A stretch of DNA of 64,000 bases, from positions 122,413-186,412 of the forward strand of contig JAVKOQ010000090.1 of NCBI GenBank assembly GCA_031835245.1, in the 5' to 3' direction. A program made the translations under genes and the position numbers. Below the pieces are notes generated by a model. It searched no databases, was not told the DNA's origin, and was given only the letters and a program-made list of their open reading frames with translations. Within the stretch, counting starts at the first letter, position 1, and each line of letters begins with the position of its first letter. Source of the stretch: Balamuthia mandrillaris (taxonomy: Eukaryota; Discosea; Longamoebia; Balamuthiidae). Of this stretch, positions 1 through 11,697 are shown piece after piece.

Positions 1-953
1 TTTCCCAACGATACCGCACGTTTCTTTGCTGCTCAGGTAGTCCTCGCACTAGAGCACCTCCACAGCAAAGATATTCTATACAGAGATCTCAAACCAGAAA
101 ACCTTGTATGCTACTGCTTTTCTTTCATTTCTTCTCTCTTTGATTTTTTATTTTGTTTGCTTGCTTTCTTGTTTGTTTGTTGTTGCTATTCTTGCTCTTG
201 TTCTTCTTCTATAAGAACTGATTGCATGCTCCTTTGAACAACAAGTTGCTGGACAAAAATGGAAACATCAAAATAGTGGACTTTGGTTTCGCAAAACACG
301 TGGAAGACAGGACATGGACGTTGTGCGGGACTCCCGAGTACCTGGCTCCTGAAATCATTCAAAGCAAAGGACACGGAAAGGCTGTAGATTGGTGGGCTTT
401 GGGCGTACTTATTTTTGAAATGTTGGCTGGGTACGTTACGAAAAGTTGGCCTGAACCCCGAAAGGAGGAGAAGAGTGAAGAGAGAGCGAGCGAGCGAGAG
501 AGAGAGAGAGAGAGAAGAAAAGAGAGAACGAGGCAAGGGGAGGATAAGGAAAGTGGAGAACACCATAATATGCTAACTTCGGTACCATTTATATAAATCA
601 GATATCCTCCATTCTTTGATGATAATCCATTCGGAGTCTATGAGAAGATTCTCGCCAACAGGGTTCACTTCCCTTCTCACTTTGACCCGGAGGCCAAGGA
701 TCTCATCAAGAAGCTCTTGGCAGCGGACCGAACCCGAAGACTTGGCAACTTGCGAGGCGGAGCAAATGACGTCAAGAGCCACTCGTGGTTTGGCGAGATC
801 GACTGGGAGGAACTGGCCGCTCTGAAGGTCAAACCTCCGCTCACCATCAAGTGCAAGGGAGAGGGCGATACGAGCAACTTTGAGGAGTATGAGGAGGTGG
901 AGGAAGAGGTTGTGACGGTGGATCCTTTCAGGTTTATCTTCAAAGACTTTTAG
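1..953 (+). CDS. cAMP-dependent protein kinase catalytic subunit-like (AGC kinase), 5' end missing
   Basis: Partial AGC-family Ser/Thr kinase that starts inside the catalytic loop region at the window edge. Exons read as 1-105, 246-430 and 602-953, all phase-consistent. Visible motifs are the catalytic loop YRDLKPEN, the magnesium loop DFGFAK, the activation segment [14 protein letters not shown], the [11 protein letters not shown] helix [18 protein letters not shown] and the AGC C-tail ending FRFIFKDF. The DFGFAK plus [14 protein letters not shown] combination is typical of PKA and close relatives such as PKG and PRKX; PKA is the best call, but without the N-lobe the subgroup is an inference. 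Intron 2 has a clear TGCTAAC branch site near 571 and, unusually here, a GA rather than CT microsatellite on the sense strand. The glycine loop and VAIK lysine lie outside the window. Confidence 0.9.
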
Positions 954-1063
954 GTAAAGGGCTTTTGTTTTTTTTTTTTCTGTTTGTTTTGAAAGTTTTT
1001 TTTTCAAAAAAATGAAGTGGTTTGTGTTATTCCTATGCGCGCACGGACTGGCAAGCTATCGTA

Positions 1064-1115
<52 letters not shown>

Positions 1116-1850
1116 CTCTCTCGCTCCAAGCTGCTAATGTCGTCATGATCCAAAGACTGGAGAGAGGAAACGAGCGAAGACAAGAGAGCGCTTAAATTTT
1201 TGCAGCGCAAAAAATGAAAGTTAAAAAAATCAGCAATTAAAAAAATAGCACACACAAACAAACAAAAAAACGGATTCTTTGTGGTGAGTAGCGGATTAGA
1301 TTTTCTGATTTGTTTGTTTGGTCTTTGTTCTTTGTTCTTTGTTTGTTGGATTGATTGACTCCTTGGAGAAGTTTGTGGCGTGTTACTCTGTCTCGTTGTT
1401 ATTTTTAAAATTATTTTATTATTTTTTTTGCTGACATATTTAGCAGACCGGCCAGCCGTTTCGGGAGGGAATTTGATTGCTTGCGTTCATACGCCGAACT
1501 CGTGGAACGTTCTTTGTGCACCTCCCGTCGCTTCTCGTTTTTTTTTGTTTCTTCTTTGGTTGATTTACTTGCAGGTTTCTATCTCCTTTTGTTGTTATTT
1601 CCCCCTTATTTCCCTCCCTTTTGATTTTTTTTTTCATACTCTCAAAAATAGTGTATTTATTTGTTTGTTTCTTTCCCCCTTTTTTTCCAGCATCTCTTGT
1701 TCGATCTTTTTCATCTTTGTTTTATTTTTTCTAAAAGCTTTGCGTTTGATATATTTTCTTTGTTTCCGTCAGATTAACAGAGGAGAACACAATCTTACTC
1801 CCGAACCTATTCGATTACCGAGTACCCACCACCCCAAAAACCCAACAAAA
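954..1850. other. Intergenic region and 5' leader of the Rac gene
   Basis: No convincing coding exon. It holds T-rich stretches, a long CT microsatellite at about 1066-1113 and a pyrimidine-rich leader running into the Rac start codon, preceded by an A-rich context (CAAAAATG). An intron in the 5' leader is possible but not resolved. Confidence 0.6.
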
Positions 1851-3542
1851 ATGCAACACATCAAATGCGTAGTCGTGGGCGACGGTACCGTTGGAAAGAC
1901 CTGTCTGCTAATAGCCTACACCATGAAAGCCTTCCCAACGGACTATGTGCCCACCGTTTTCGACAATTACAACGCGGTCGTGATGTATGATGGCATGCCC
2001 GTTAACCTTGGACTGTATGTTTTTCCGTCTTTCTTTTTTTTCTTTTTTTTTTCATTTCAAATCTTTTTTGTGTTCCTTTTTTTAACATACAACGTTGTTT
2101 GGTTCTTTACTTTTCCTTGTGAACGGCGTTCAGGTGGGATACTGCAGGACAAGATGACTTTCAAGCGATGAGACCCATGTCCTACAATAATGCTGATATT
2201 TTCCTTGTATTTTTTGCCATTGACAATCCCGTTTCCTTTCAAAATGTTAAAGAAAAGGTTCGGCTATCCTCCTCTTCGCGTTCCTCTCTCTTCTCTCTCT
2301 CTCTCTCTCTCCAAACAAACGAGGCCCGGATTAGAACGTACTCTATATGACCGTGTGGATGACATCACCTTCAAATCAAATTCACAATCTGTCGCATGAG
2401 CCTCTTCTTCTCCCTTCTCTGCTTGTCTTCTCTCCTTCTCCTTTATTTCTCACACTTAAATACCTTCTCAGTGGATGGACGAAATCAATAAGACAGACCC
2501 GCACACTCCTCGCCTCCTCGTAGGCACTAAATGCGACTGCCGAGATGACCCGGAGCGATTGGAAGCTTTGAGGGCCAAAGGTATCGAACCCATCTCTTGG
2601 AAACAGGGCAAGAAAATGGCCAAGGATTGCGGATGTGTTAGCTATATAGAATGTTCCGCCATCAAGAAGAAAGGCTTTCGTGACGTGTTTGGACAAACCA
2701 TCTCCGCGATTATTAACCTTCGAAAAGGCAAGCGGCCTGGCAAAGACTGCTGGTCCACCAACTGTACTGAAGTATTTAAGGTGTTAAACAAAAAGGTTCG
2801 TTAGCCTTGTTTGTTATTGCTTTTATTTCTTTCATCGGGCTAAACATTCTCGTTTTTTTCCTCACTGCGTTTTCTCCTTATTTTCGCAATACAACAGAAC
2901 AAGTGTATAAGATGTCAGCACCAATTTTGCAACAACTGTGTGGTATTATTCCCAAAGGATCACGAGTTTTCCAACAAAATAGTGTGCCGCAAATGTACAT
3001 CTTCTCTCTCTCTCTCTTGTCACTCTTTTATTTAATTAAATGCTTATACATTTGTTCTTACTACACCAGGCCGAGACATCACCGATGATGAGCCCATTAC
3101 GCGACCTTTCACTAAGAAGAGGGCTAAGACCAGGTCTTTCAGCAGTGCAGGGAGCAACGATATCAAGGGCGATGAAGTCAGTGGAGCAGGAGGAGACGGA
3201 GCAGAGGGAAGCCAGAAGGACTCTGATATCATGCCTCTCGACAAGGCAAGAATAGAGCAAGCCATGGCACATCAACCCATCAACTCCGACACGGGTTCTG
3301 ACTGGGACTCGGATAGCGATGAAGGTGGGAAGGGCAAAGGCAAAGGCAGAGGAAAGAAGAAGAAGAAGGCCAACCTCAAGGGAAGCTCGAAGGAGACGCT
3401 GAGCAGAAAGAAGTCGGAGAAGAAGGACAGCAAGAGGAGCCTCCGCGAGGAGGCCGAACAGGAAGTTGAGAACGGTGGAGAAGCCGCCAAGGATTCCAGT
3501 TCCTCGCCCCAATCCAACGGCCTTGCTCACTCTCAACAGTGA
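1851..3542 (+). CDS. Rac-family GTPase fused to a C-terminal FYVE-like Cys8 zinc finger
   Basis: Five exons, 1851-2014, 2134-2257, 2472-2795, 2898-2994 and 3070-3542, give a 393-residue protein. Residues 1-184 are a complete Rac G domain: P-loop GDGTVGKT, effector region [14 protein letters not shown] switch II, TKCD specificity motif and ECSA. Instead of the polybasic region and CAAX box, residues 189-237 carry eight cysteines (189, 194, 207, 210, 215, 218, 234, 237) with FYVE-like spacing; [12 protein letters not shown] and KIVCRKC align with the middle and last Cys pairs of FYVE fingers, but the RRHHCR lipid-binding motif is only KKNKCIR. The remaining ~155 residues are acidic then Lys/Ser-rich, ending SQQ. 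All splice phases keep the frame from G domain into finger, so this is one protein by direct reading. Membrane targeting through the finger rather than a prenyl group is inference. Confidence 0.88.
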
Positions 3543-4605
3543 GAACCAAATAAGTTAAAAAAACGCAACGAACCTCCATCCCTGCTCCCTCAACTTTTAC
3601 TCTCTTCCTCTTTTCGGTCAGCCCTCCATTTCCTCCACTCCTTCTTTTGTTCCAAAGTATTCGACCTGTTTTTTATTTTAATTTCTCCGCGATTTTTTTT
3701 ATTTTTTTTTCTATCTATTTTTTTTTTTTTTTACTGTTATTCTTCTCTTCTTTTCCGCCCCCATCCGCATTCCCTACTGATGCCGCCTCTAATGCTTCTT
3801 CTTTGGACCAAAGCATTCCTCTTCTTCGCCAATTTCACAAAACAAACGAGCAATAACTTACAAGATAAAGTCACAAACGCAACAAAGAAAGAATACAAAA
3901 AAAGTCTCGACAACAAAACACAGGAAGCAACGTTACAAAACAAAATAACAATGACACCAACGAACAAAAAAAAAACTCAACAAAAACAACTTGAGGAAAG
4001 AGGATAAGGATAAGAACCCGAGTGGGAGAAAGCACCTTCTTCCTTCTTCCTCGCTGTACAGAGACGACGTTCCCATTTTGAACACCAAATGCACCCTATT
4101 TTCCGTTATGGTTCTACTCTCCGTAGCACCCGTACTTACACGCAACGATCACCTTCTTCTCTTCCTCTTTTACATCGATCGTTGTGGTTTGTTGTTCGTT
4201 GGTCTGAGTGAGTGGTAAATGCGTGAAGTGTTTCTTTATTTCGTTTTTGTTGTTGCTTTTTTTTTCTTCTGCTGGATTTGTCTTTATTTTTCACAGGCTC
4301 CTCCTGGTTGTTGCTTTCTTTTTTTTTTAAATCTTCTTCATGGTTGCTTTCTTTATTTTTTTTTCTCTTCTCTTTTCCTTGTTACTTTGTTGCTTGTTTT
4401 TCTTTTCTATTTTTTAATTCTTTTACAAATCCACATTGTACACTTACATTTGTTTTGGTCTTTTATTTAATTTGGGTAGAAAGAGGGAGAGAGAGAGAGA
4501 GGGAGAGAGAGAGAGAGCGAGAGAGAGAGAGCGAGAGAGCGAAAGAGAGAGAGAGAGAGGGAGAGGGGAGAGAGAGAGGAGAAGAGAGAGAGAGAGAGAG
4601 AGAGA

Positions 4606-4663
<58 letters not shown>

Positions 4664-5388
4664 CAGTGCGTGAACGAGTGCAGCACCGAGAACATTACGA
4701 GAACGAGAGATTACGAGAACGAGAAGGAGAACGAGAACAAGGGAGAAGTGAAAAGAGGCTCAAATATCTGTACTATTTGTGTCGTCAGCCAAGCAAGCGT
4801 TGGAAGACTGTTACAGTATCCAAACTTGTTGGAATACGCTTTTCTGTGCACTTTTTTCATCATCGCCGAAATATAAAGAAAGAGTAGAGAGAAAGAAGAA
4901 AGAAGAGAAGAAAGAAGTAGAGAAAGGACAGAGAGGAGAGAACCACTCATGAAGTGTTGTTGGAGCTGCTACTCAGCTAAGGAAAATAAAGGGCATCACT
5001 GTGGCAAGAGAGAAGAGAGAAGAGAATAAAAGAGAAGAGAAAACAAAAAAAAAGGTAGCATCACGGCAAAATAAAGCTCAGCACTGACTGCATTTGTGTC
5101 TGCACAGGACAGGGTAGACCGTCCCTCTGGCTTAAACTAATGTTAGTAGTGCAAGAACAAAAAGAAAGGAAGTTTCTCTTCGTTCCTTGTGGTGTCGACA
5201 CTAAACTTTCATGTCGACTTGAGAGGAGAGAGGAGAGAGGAGAGAGGAGAGAGGAGAGAAGAGAGAGGAGAGAGAGAAGAGAGAAGAGAGAGGAGAGAGA
5301 GAGAGAACTTACGGAGACATGTCGACTCAAGAACCCCTCAGGACGACATGAAAAATAAAAGAAAGAATAAAAGAAGAAAAGAAAGAAG
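3543..5388. other. Long intergenic region with GA-rich microsatellites
   Basis: T-rich 3' flank of the Rac gene, then a purine-rich zone: about 180 bp of near-pure GA at 4483-4660 and AG-rich imperfect repeats at 5219-5310. I see no exon with acceptable splice signals or conserved motif. Short open frames here are translations of repeats. Confidence 0.6.
4483..4660. repeat. (GA)n microsatellite, about 180 bp
   Basis: Almost uninterrupted GAGAGA with a few GAGC and GAGG interruptions. It is intergenic, between the Rac gene and UTP23, and is the longest dinucleotide run in the window. Confidence 0.95.
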
Positions 5389-6437
5389 ATGGGGAACAAA
5401 AAACAGCGCAAGAAGACGATGAACTTTTTTCGTCTTTCCTTTGGGATCAACCCTCCATTTCATGTTTTAGGTATGTTGCAAATAGTTGTTCGATACCCAG
5501 TTTTGTTTCTTTCTCATCGCGCGACAAAATACAGTGGATCCCGAATTTTTGGCAACTTCGCTGGCAAGAAAACTGTTTGTGAAGACCTCTGTTCCGGAAT
5601 GTCTCGGAGGAAAAGCCACACTCAGTAACTTCCACTTTTTCTGCGCACACTAACAAAAACGACAACACTGATCTCTTTTTTTTTCATAGTTGTGACTCGG
5701 TGTGTCACTCACTTTCTTCGTTCGAATGGTGATAAGTACGCTGGAGCTGCTGCTATGGCCAAGCGCCTCCAACATGCACCCTGCGCGCATGACGAGGGCA
5801 CTACCATGTCGCCTGATAGCTGCCTATTCAACCTTCTCCGTATGCTATCTTTCTCTCATTGCACTTTCCTCAGCCAACCTTTACCTCTCTCTCTCTCTCT
5901 CTCTCTCCTACTCACAACACAATAGAACAAAGCTCAGAGGAGACAGGAACGAAATACTGTTTGGCCACTCAAAGCACACAACTGCGGAACAAAGCAAGGG
6001 ACATAGCAGGCGTGCCTATCATTTACATCAACAACACAATGCTCTGCCTGGAACCTCCTTCACGCACCTCTCAAAAGCATGCTCAGCTCCTCTCTTTGCA
6101 ACATAGAAAACCAAAAGAAGCGGAGAAACGGTGGTTAGAACGACAACAAAATAACACGAACGACAATAACAACAATGAAACTGAAGGCAATAACAACGGT
6201 GAGGATGGAGGAGAGAAGCAAACGGAAAGGAGAAGCAGGAAACGCAAGGCCAAAGGGCCGAACCCGCTCTCCGTCAAGAAGAAACAACCCAAAAAGAGGA
6301 AATTGGACGCAGAGGCAGGCTCTTCTTCTTCTTCTTCAGCTTCTACTGCTGATGGTGGTGAACAGCAGAAGAAGAAGCGACGGCGGAAACGGAAGAGACA
6401 TTCTGCAACACCAAAGAAGGAACCGTCGGAGGCATAA
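5389..6437 (+). CDS. UTP23: UTP23, small-subunit processome PIN-like protein
   Basis: Exons 5389-5470, 5535-5624, 5690-5839 and 5926-6437 give about 277 residues, close to the 249-254 of human and yeast UTP23. Family hallmarks are the N-terminal KKTMNFFRLSFGINPPF, the PIN core with a Cys/His set (RCVTHF, APCAHD, DSCLF) corresponding to the UTP23 zinc site, GVPIIYINNTMLCLEPPS, and the C-terminal KAKGPNPLSVKKK that marks UTP23 and FCF1 relatives. UTP23 works in the nucleolus on 18S pre-rRNA and helps release snR30. The tail is Lys/Ser-rich, suited to RNA binding and nucleolar retention. The third intron ends in a CT microsatellite. The exon 4 start could be one of two nearby AGs. Confidence 0.93.
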
Positions 6438-6581
6438 AGCCGGTTCCGCACACGATGGAAAACGTTAATAACGATCTTCGCGGAAAGTGACGAAAATATG
6501 GAATAAGCCTGGAATATTTGTGTAATGCATTACTTTGGTCTTTGTTTTTTTTTCTTTGAAGAAACCGACCAAACATTTGCT

Positions 6582-6672
6582 ATGGAGGGAAGAACACAGA
6601 GAGATAGGGAGAGGCGCAGCATAGAACAGGTTTTGCCCTCCGAAGTCTGTCTCAAGGTCTTAGTCTTCACCA

Positions 6673-6716
<44 letters not shown>

Positions 6717-8790
6717 TTTGTCAAAGCGAGACCTGATTTTTTTTAAAAAGATTGTGTTGTTTTTGGACGATGTGAGGGATGTGTGCGCCTTGAGCGCGGC
6801 TTCTTCTTACTTTTACGGCCTCGTGAATACTTCCACCGTGTGGAAGAGCCTCTGCGCCAGAATGTTTGACGTGAGGGAGCTGCCCTCCCCGCTTCCCGCT
6901 GGCTGCAAGGAAGAAAGCGATCACCAACGTTTCCTCCAAATGCTGGACCAAGAAAAAGAAGGAGAGCAAGGCGAAAGCAACAAAGAGACAGCAAAAGAAA
7001 TAGAGGTTTCTTCTTCTCCGCCTTCCTCGCGTGAAGAAGCTCAGCGTTGGAAATCACTGCTGCTGCGTCTTCTCCGCCAAGAAACCCGATGGAGCGGCAA
7101 GTGCACGCAGTACCCCACCCACCACGCCTACCCCATGTGCCTCTGGATAGACCGCAGCCAGACTTTTCAGCATAGCCGAGGCCTCGTTGTGGGCAACCGC
7201 TACCAGTCCTACGAGGGTAAGGTCCGCCGTGGCAATCCCAACATTCATGAATGGACGATGTATGTAGCCGGCATAGAGGGCAGCGACCCTTCTCACCTGG
7301 TAGAGAGGGTAACGTTCAGGCTGCACCCTAAGTTGCCGCAGTCGAACGTGATAAAGGTGAGGCTGCCGCCGTTCCAAGCAACCAGGAGAGCGTGGGACAC
7401 CTTTGAGATTGGCGTGAAGATCTATTTCAAGAAGGAGGCGGGCATGAGGGACAGGGTATTGGAGGTGAAGCACATGCTAGTCTTTCAACCGGGCGGCTCC
7501 CATAGTACGTATCCAATCGAAGAAGGAGAGGTGGTTGTGAGAGAGGGCGAGAAGATGCTCAGGACCATGAGGACTTTTGGTCGCATGCATTGGTCCTATT
7601 TTTCCCGTACGTCTTTCACTCTTGTTAGCAATTGTCTGCTCTTCTGTGGTCATCTCCCTTTTCTCTACTAAGAGTATCTCCTCTCTCTCCTCTCTCCCCT
7701 CTCTTCTCTCTCCCTCTCTCTCACACTTTATGAACAGCTGGTAGCGATGTAAAAATAGAGAACAGCATTACAGCGTTTGCTGGACAAATGACCTACCGTC
7801 AAGGCTGCCGAGCTGCCATTGAAAACGATGACGTTAGTCGACAACGTAACCAACTGCCGCTCCTCCTGACCGAAACTCAGTACATTGCGAAAGGCAGAGG
7901 CAGAGTCAGCTTGCCAACACCCTACTCAACCATGCTTGTGGGCAACAACTGCATGTTGGGCATCTACGATCCGTCTCCTTATGACGACATCAGCACCTTT
8001 TACGTGGTCATGAGGGAGGTGTCGCCAACCTCCGCTTTTGTTGCTGAAGCTAGTTTATCCGCTGCTCTACGATGGAGCGATGGGATTGCGGCTTGCTTCT
8101 CGTAATCCGAGATACTATCAAAAGAAGCAAAGGAAGACTAAAAGACAGAAGCATAAAAAGAGCAGGAATGAGGAGCATCGGGCGACGGAAGATGACAAAG
8201 GTGAAAACGAACAAATGAAAATGGAAGATGAGGAAGGGATCGTTTTGGAGTGGCGAGGATGTACTGTGACTGCTGCAAACCTAACGCCCTTCAGCTTAAC
8301 GCTCACAAAGCTCATCCCCAACAACAACAGCAAAAACGAAAACGACCCAGAGCAACAAACTTTGCGTAACGCATTATCCGCAATTCCTCCCATCATGCAG
8401 TTCCCTTATGTCTTTGGAGTTGAAGCGGAAGATTCGGAGGTTTTGGCCTACGTTGAAGCAGAGGCTGAAAGCCAAGACGGGGTGACAAAACTGTGGGGCT
8501 TCCTGCGAAAGAGAGGAAAGGATCGCGTGGTTCAGGAGACGAATAAGGAGATAAGAAAGCTGAACCAACAACAACAAAAGCAACGCACACCTCGGGCACC
8601 GTTGAAGGAGGATCACTTGGAGGAAGAAGAGTTGGGGACTTGGATGCTTGTGCTTGTTGCTCCCGAGGAGGACAAAGGCGGAGACCAACTTCTGGTTGCT
8701 GAGGTCCGTGGAAACCAACTGTTTGGAGTTTGGAATGAAGCGGACTGCTTCGCACTTCGCCTGACGACCGCTACCTCTGACAACACGTAA
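6582..8790 (+). CDS. F-box-YEATS domain fusion protein
   Basis: Exon 1 (6582-6656) and exon 2 (6751-7606) encode an N-terminal F-box at about residues 16-65 (VLPSEVCLK, then DVCALSAASSYF and VWKSLCARMF), joined in frame to a YEATS domain at about 165-255: NIHEWTMYVAG, VTFRLHPKLP, RLPPFQ and AWDTFEIGVKIYF. The pocket His of the LHxSF motif is kept, but Ser-Phe reads Lys-Leu, so acyl-lysine reading is uncertain. Exon 3 starts at 7738. Near 8019 the frame must change; a 31-nt GT-AG segment (8019-8049) would do it, otherwise there is a frameshift. The C-terminal ~250 residues are unrecognised, with a Lys-rich stretch. By family knowledge F-box proteins bring substrates to SCF ubiquitin ligases and YEATS domains read acylated histones; a chromatin-directed ligase adaptor is inference. 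Confidence 0.82.
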
Positions 8791-8839
8791 CAAAAAAAGA
8801 AGGGACTCACTTCAATGTTTCCAAACAAAATCCAAAAAG

Positions 8840-9303
8840 ATGAGTCAATCGAGTCGAAAGGTGGAGCAACACATTGTTCTTCAACCAGCTCATTTGGCAC
8901 TTGTCGCTTCCGACGAAACCAGCAGAAGAAGAAGAAGAAGAAGCCAACAACTGCAATTATAAAAAAAAACAACAAGAATCATCGACAACAAAAAGCAATG
9001 TACCTGTTCCTGAGTCGAACCCGTGTATTGTATTGTTTGTAGACCCAATACCATATCATGACGACACGGATATCTGGTATTTCATGGAAATGACCAACAG
9101 AGGAGCAGAGCTGTTGCACCGCTGTTATCAGTGTCATTTCTTCCCCCTTTTTTCCAGTGCTTTCTTGTTGGTGGTGTTTAAAGATTAAAGCCAAAGGAGC
9201 CTTGTTGTGGGCTGTCGGTTCTTCTGCTTCTGAAAACGTTGGTTCTCAGTCAAACAACAACAACAACAAACAACAACAACAAGATAGTCTAAAACTTGGA
9301 TAA
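8840..9303 (+). CDS. Small unrecognised gene related to the C-terminal part of its upstream neighbour
   Basis: I do not recognise this product. The best-supported part is the segment CIVLFVDPIPYHDDTDIWYF, spliced with a phase-matched intron (donor in CACCGCTGTTATC near 9122, acceptor TTTTCCAG near 9155) to KAKGALLWAVGSSASENVG and an Asn/Gln tail ending at a TAA. The segment resembles CMLGIYDPSPYDDISTFYVV in the C-terminal module of the F-box-YEATS protein just upstream, suggesting a partial tandem duplication. The N-terminus is unclear: an ATG at 8840 opens a good frame, but reaching the downstream frame needs a change near the GAA repeat at 8927-8944, perhaps a tiny intron. It could also be a decaying copy. 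Confidence 0.4.
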
Positions 9304-9321
9304 CACGAAACAAAAAAAAAA

Positions 9322-9650
9322 ATGCGACTGTTGGGTAAAGATTTGGAGAAAGATGGAGGAGGTTCCATCTCTTTGAGGCCGGAGACGCTGGAGGACATGT
9401 GGCACGCCTACAACCTCATCTCGGAGGGCGATCTGGTGCGAGCGACCACCGTGCGGCGCGTGCAGGAGCGGACCACCACCGGCACCTCCAAGAGCGAGCG
9501 AGTGAGGATGACCCTCACTATTCAGGTGGAGAAGATCGAGTTTGATACCGACAGCGGAGTGTTGCGACTCAACGGCACCAACCGCTCCGAAAACGAGTAT
9601 GTTCGCGTATGTATTTTCTCTCTTTACTGCTTCTCTTCCCTTCTCTGTGA

Positions 9651-9687
<37 letters not shown>

Positions 9688-11172
9688 CTCTCTCTCTCTC
9701 TTCACTCCGTCTCTTGTCTCCCACTCTCTCCGTCTCGTCTCATCTCTTGTTTATGCTTGTTCTTCTCTCCTGTTGCTGATTGCTTCTTCTTCTTCTTGTT
9801 GCTTCTGCCTTTGTGCTTTACTCGTTTCATTCTGTTCTTCTTAACGGGGTGCGCTATTCTTCCCTTTTCATTTCAGATGGGAGCATACCACACCCTGGAC
9901 CTGGAGATGAACCGCAAGTTCATCCTGACAAAGCGGTATTGGGACTCGGTGGCGCTGGAGCGGATAGACATTGCCTGCGATCCCACCAAGTACGCCGACC
10001 TCGCCGCCGTCATCATGACGGAGGGCCTCGCCACCGTTTGCTTGATCAACAGCAGCATGACCATCGTGCTGCCATTCCGAGGAAACGACGCGGCTCTTCC
10101 GCTGAACACGACAAGGTTCTTGTTTTCCTCTGCTTGCTTTATTCTCGTTCTTTATATCTGCATTCTGCTCTCTTCTTTCATCTGTTCCTCTTTCGTCGTT
10201 TTCTTCTTATGCGTTTTGCTTTTTTCCTTTTTTCTTTCTATCTTGCTCTCCTTGCTCCTTTCTTTGTTCTCCTTTCTCCTTTCTTTTTTGCAAAGTCGTG
10301 CTTCTTCTCATCATCTTGTCATTGCACCCATGAACACCCAACAGGGTCTCAAAAAGTTCTTTGAGGCAACAATGCAAGCCATCCTCCGGCACATCAACTT
10401 TGACGTCGTGAAGTGCGTCATCATCGCCAGCCCCGGCTTTGTCAAGGACCAGTTTAACGAGTACATGACCGCCGAGGCCATCAAGCGCGAGCTCAAGGTG
10501 CTCATGGAGAACAAGGACAAGTTCGTGTTGGCCCACTCGACCTCGGGCCACAAGCACGCTCTGAGGGAGATCCTCACCGACCCTCTCATGCAGTCCAAGC
10601 TGGAGGACACCAAAGCGGCGGGAGAGGTGAGGGTCTTGGCGCAGTTTTATGAGATGATGAAGATAGACCCGGACAGAGCGTTTTATGGCCTGTCGGATGT
10701 GGTGTTGGCTCAGGATCGTTTGGCCATTGAGACGTTGTTGCTTACAGATGAGTTGTTCCGGTTCGTTTTTTCCTTTCCTTCTTTCTTTCGTTCATTCTTT
10801 TTCTTCTAAACTTGTTTTTGTTTTGTTCCCCTCTTCCTTCCTTGAATAAAAATAAAGGGCATCGGACATAGCGACGAGGAAAAAGTATGTGAACTTGGTG
10901 GAGTCGGTGAAAGCATTGGGCGGCAACGTCCAGATCTTTTCTACTTTGCATGTTTCTGGTGAACGTACGTTTGTTTCGCTTTTCTTTTCTTTTCTTTTGT
11001 TTGACAGAAGAGTTTGAATGAATGTACAGAGTTGAAGCAATTGGGAGGAATTGCTGCCATTTTACGTTTCCCACTGCCGGATGTGGCCGGCATGGAGGAT
11101 GAAGAGGATGAAGATGAAGAGGACGAAGATGAGGAGGAGGAAGGAGAAAAGGTGAAAGAAGTGGAGCTGTAA
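9322..11172 (+). CDS. PELO: Pelota/Dom34, ribosome rescue factor
   Basis: Exons 9322-9606, 9877-10115, 10296-10760, 10858-10964 and 11030-11172 give 412 residues; Pelota is usually about 385. The three eRF1-like domains are all present: N domain with [17 protein letters not shown] and [12 protein letters not shown], central domain with [19 protein letters not shown], and C domain with [18 protein letters not shown] and [10 protein letters not shown]. As expected for Pelota and unlike eRF1, there is no GGQ in the central domain. It acts with HBS1 to split stalled ribosomes in no-go and non-stop decay. The tail after VAGM is a run of Glu/Asp, as in other Pelota proteins. Splice phases are exact; the first intron carries a long CT microsatellite on the sense strand. 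Confidence 0.96.
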
Positions 11173-11345
11173 CTTGATTTTTTTTTTTGTCAGTTCTGTT
11201 TTTGTACAGTTTTGTTCGGGTGATATAATGCATCTGTTATATCATTCGCATCCGCTGCGGAATGAAAAAGGGAAGGAAAAAAGTTAACAAACAAAAAAGA
11301 AGACGAATGAAGGCGAACCAAGAAAGAATGAAGAAGAAACCTGTC

Positions 11346-11661
11346 CTAAGAGAGATAATCTCGAACATGAGAGAGGGATTGATCCCCGGTGGTTGTGGCG
11401 TGAGTGTTGGTCTTGTGCCGTTTGTGTTTGGAAGCGATGGCCATGCTGCTAGATTCGTCTTCCTCCTCGGCGTGGATGTGAAGAGTTGGCGTGGAGAGGT
11501 CCAATTCTTCCACTTGTTCAACCAGTGGAACCAGGTTGTTTCTTCTTTGGATTGCTTCGTGTAACGTTTCTTTAAACTCTGTGTTGTCCAACGGAGAGAA
11601 CAGAAGACGAGTGAAGTTGAAAGAGAACGATTTGATAAATTTTTCAAGAGAATGCAGGAAA

Positions 11662-11697
<36 letters not shown>

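Noticed and set aside
4435-4876. Arg/Glu-rich and Leu/Ser-rich open frames over the GA tract
   Set aside because: They are translations of a dinucleotide repeat with no conserved flanks.
5190-5340. Repeated GTCGAC-containing motifs here and at other places in the window
   Set aside because: About a dozen GTCGAC sites in 64 kb is what chance predicts, and flanks are not shared beyond a few bases.
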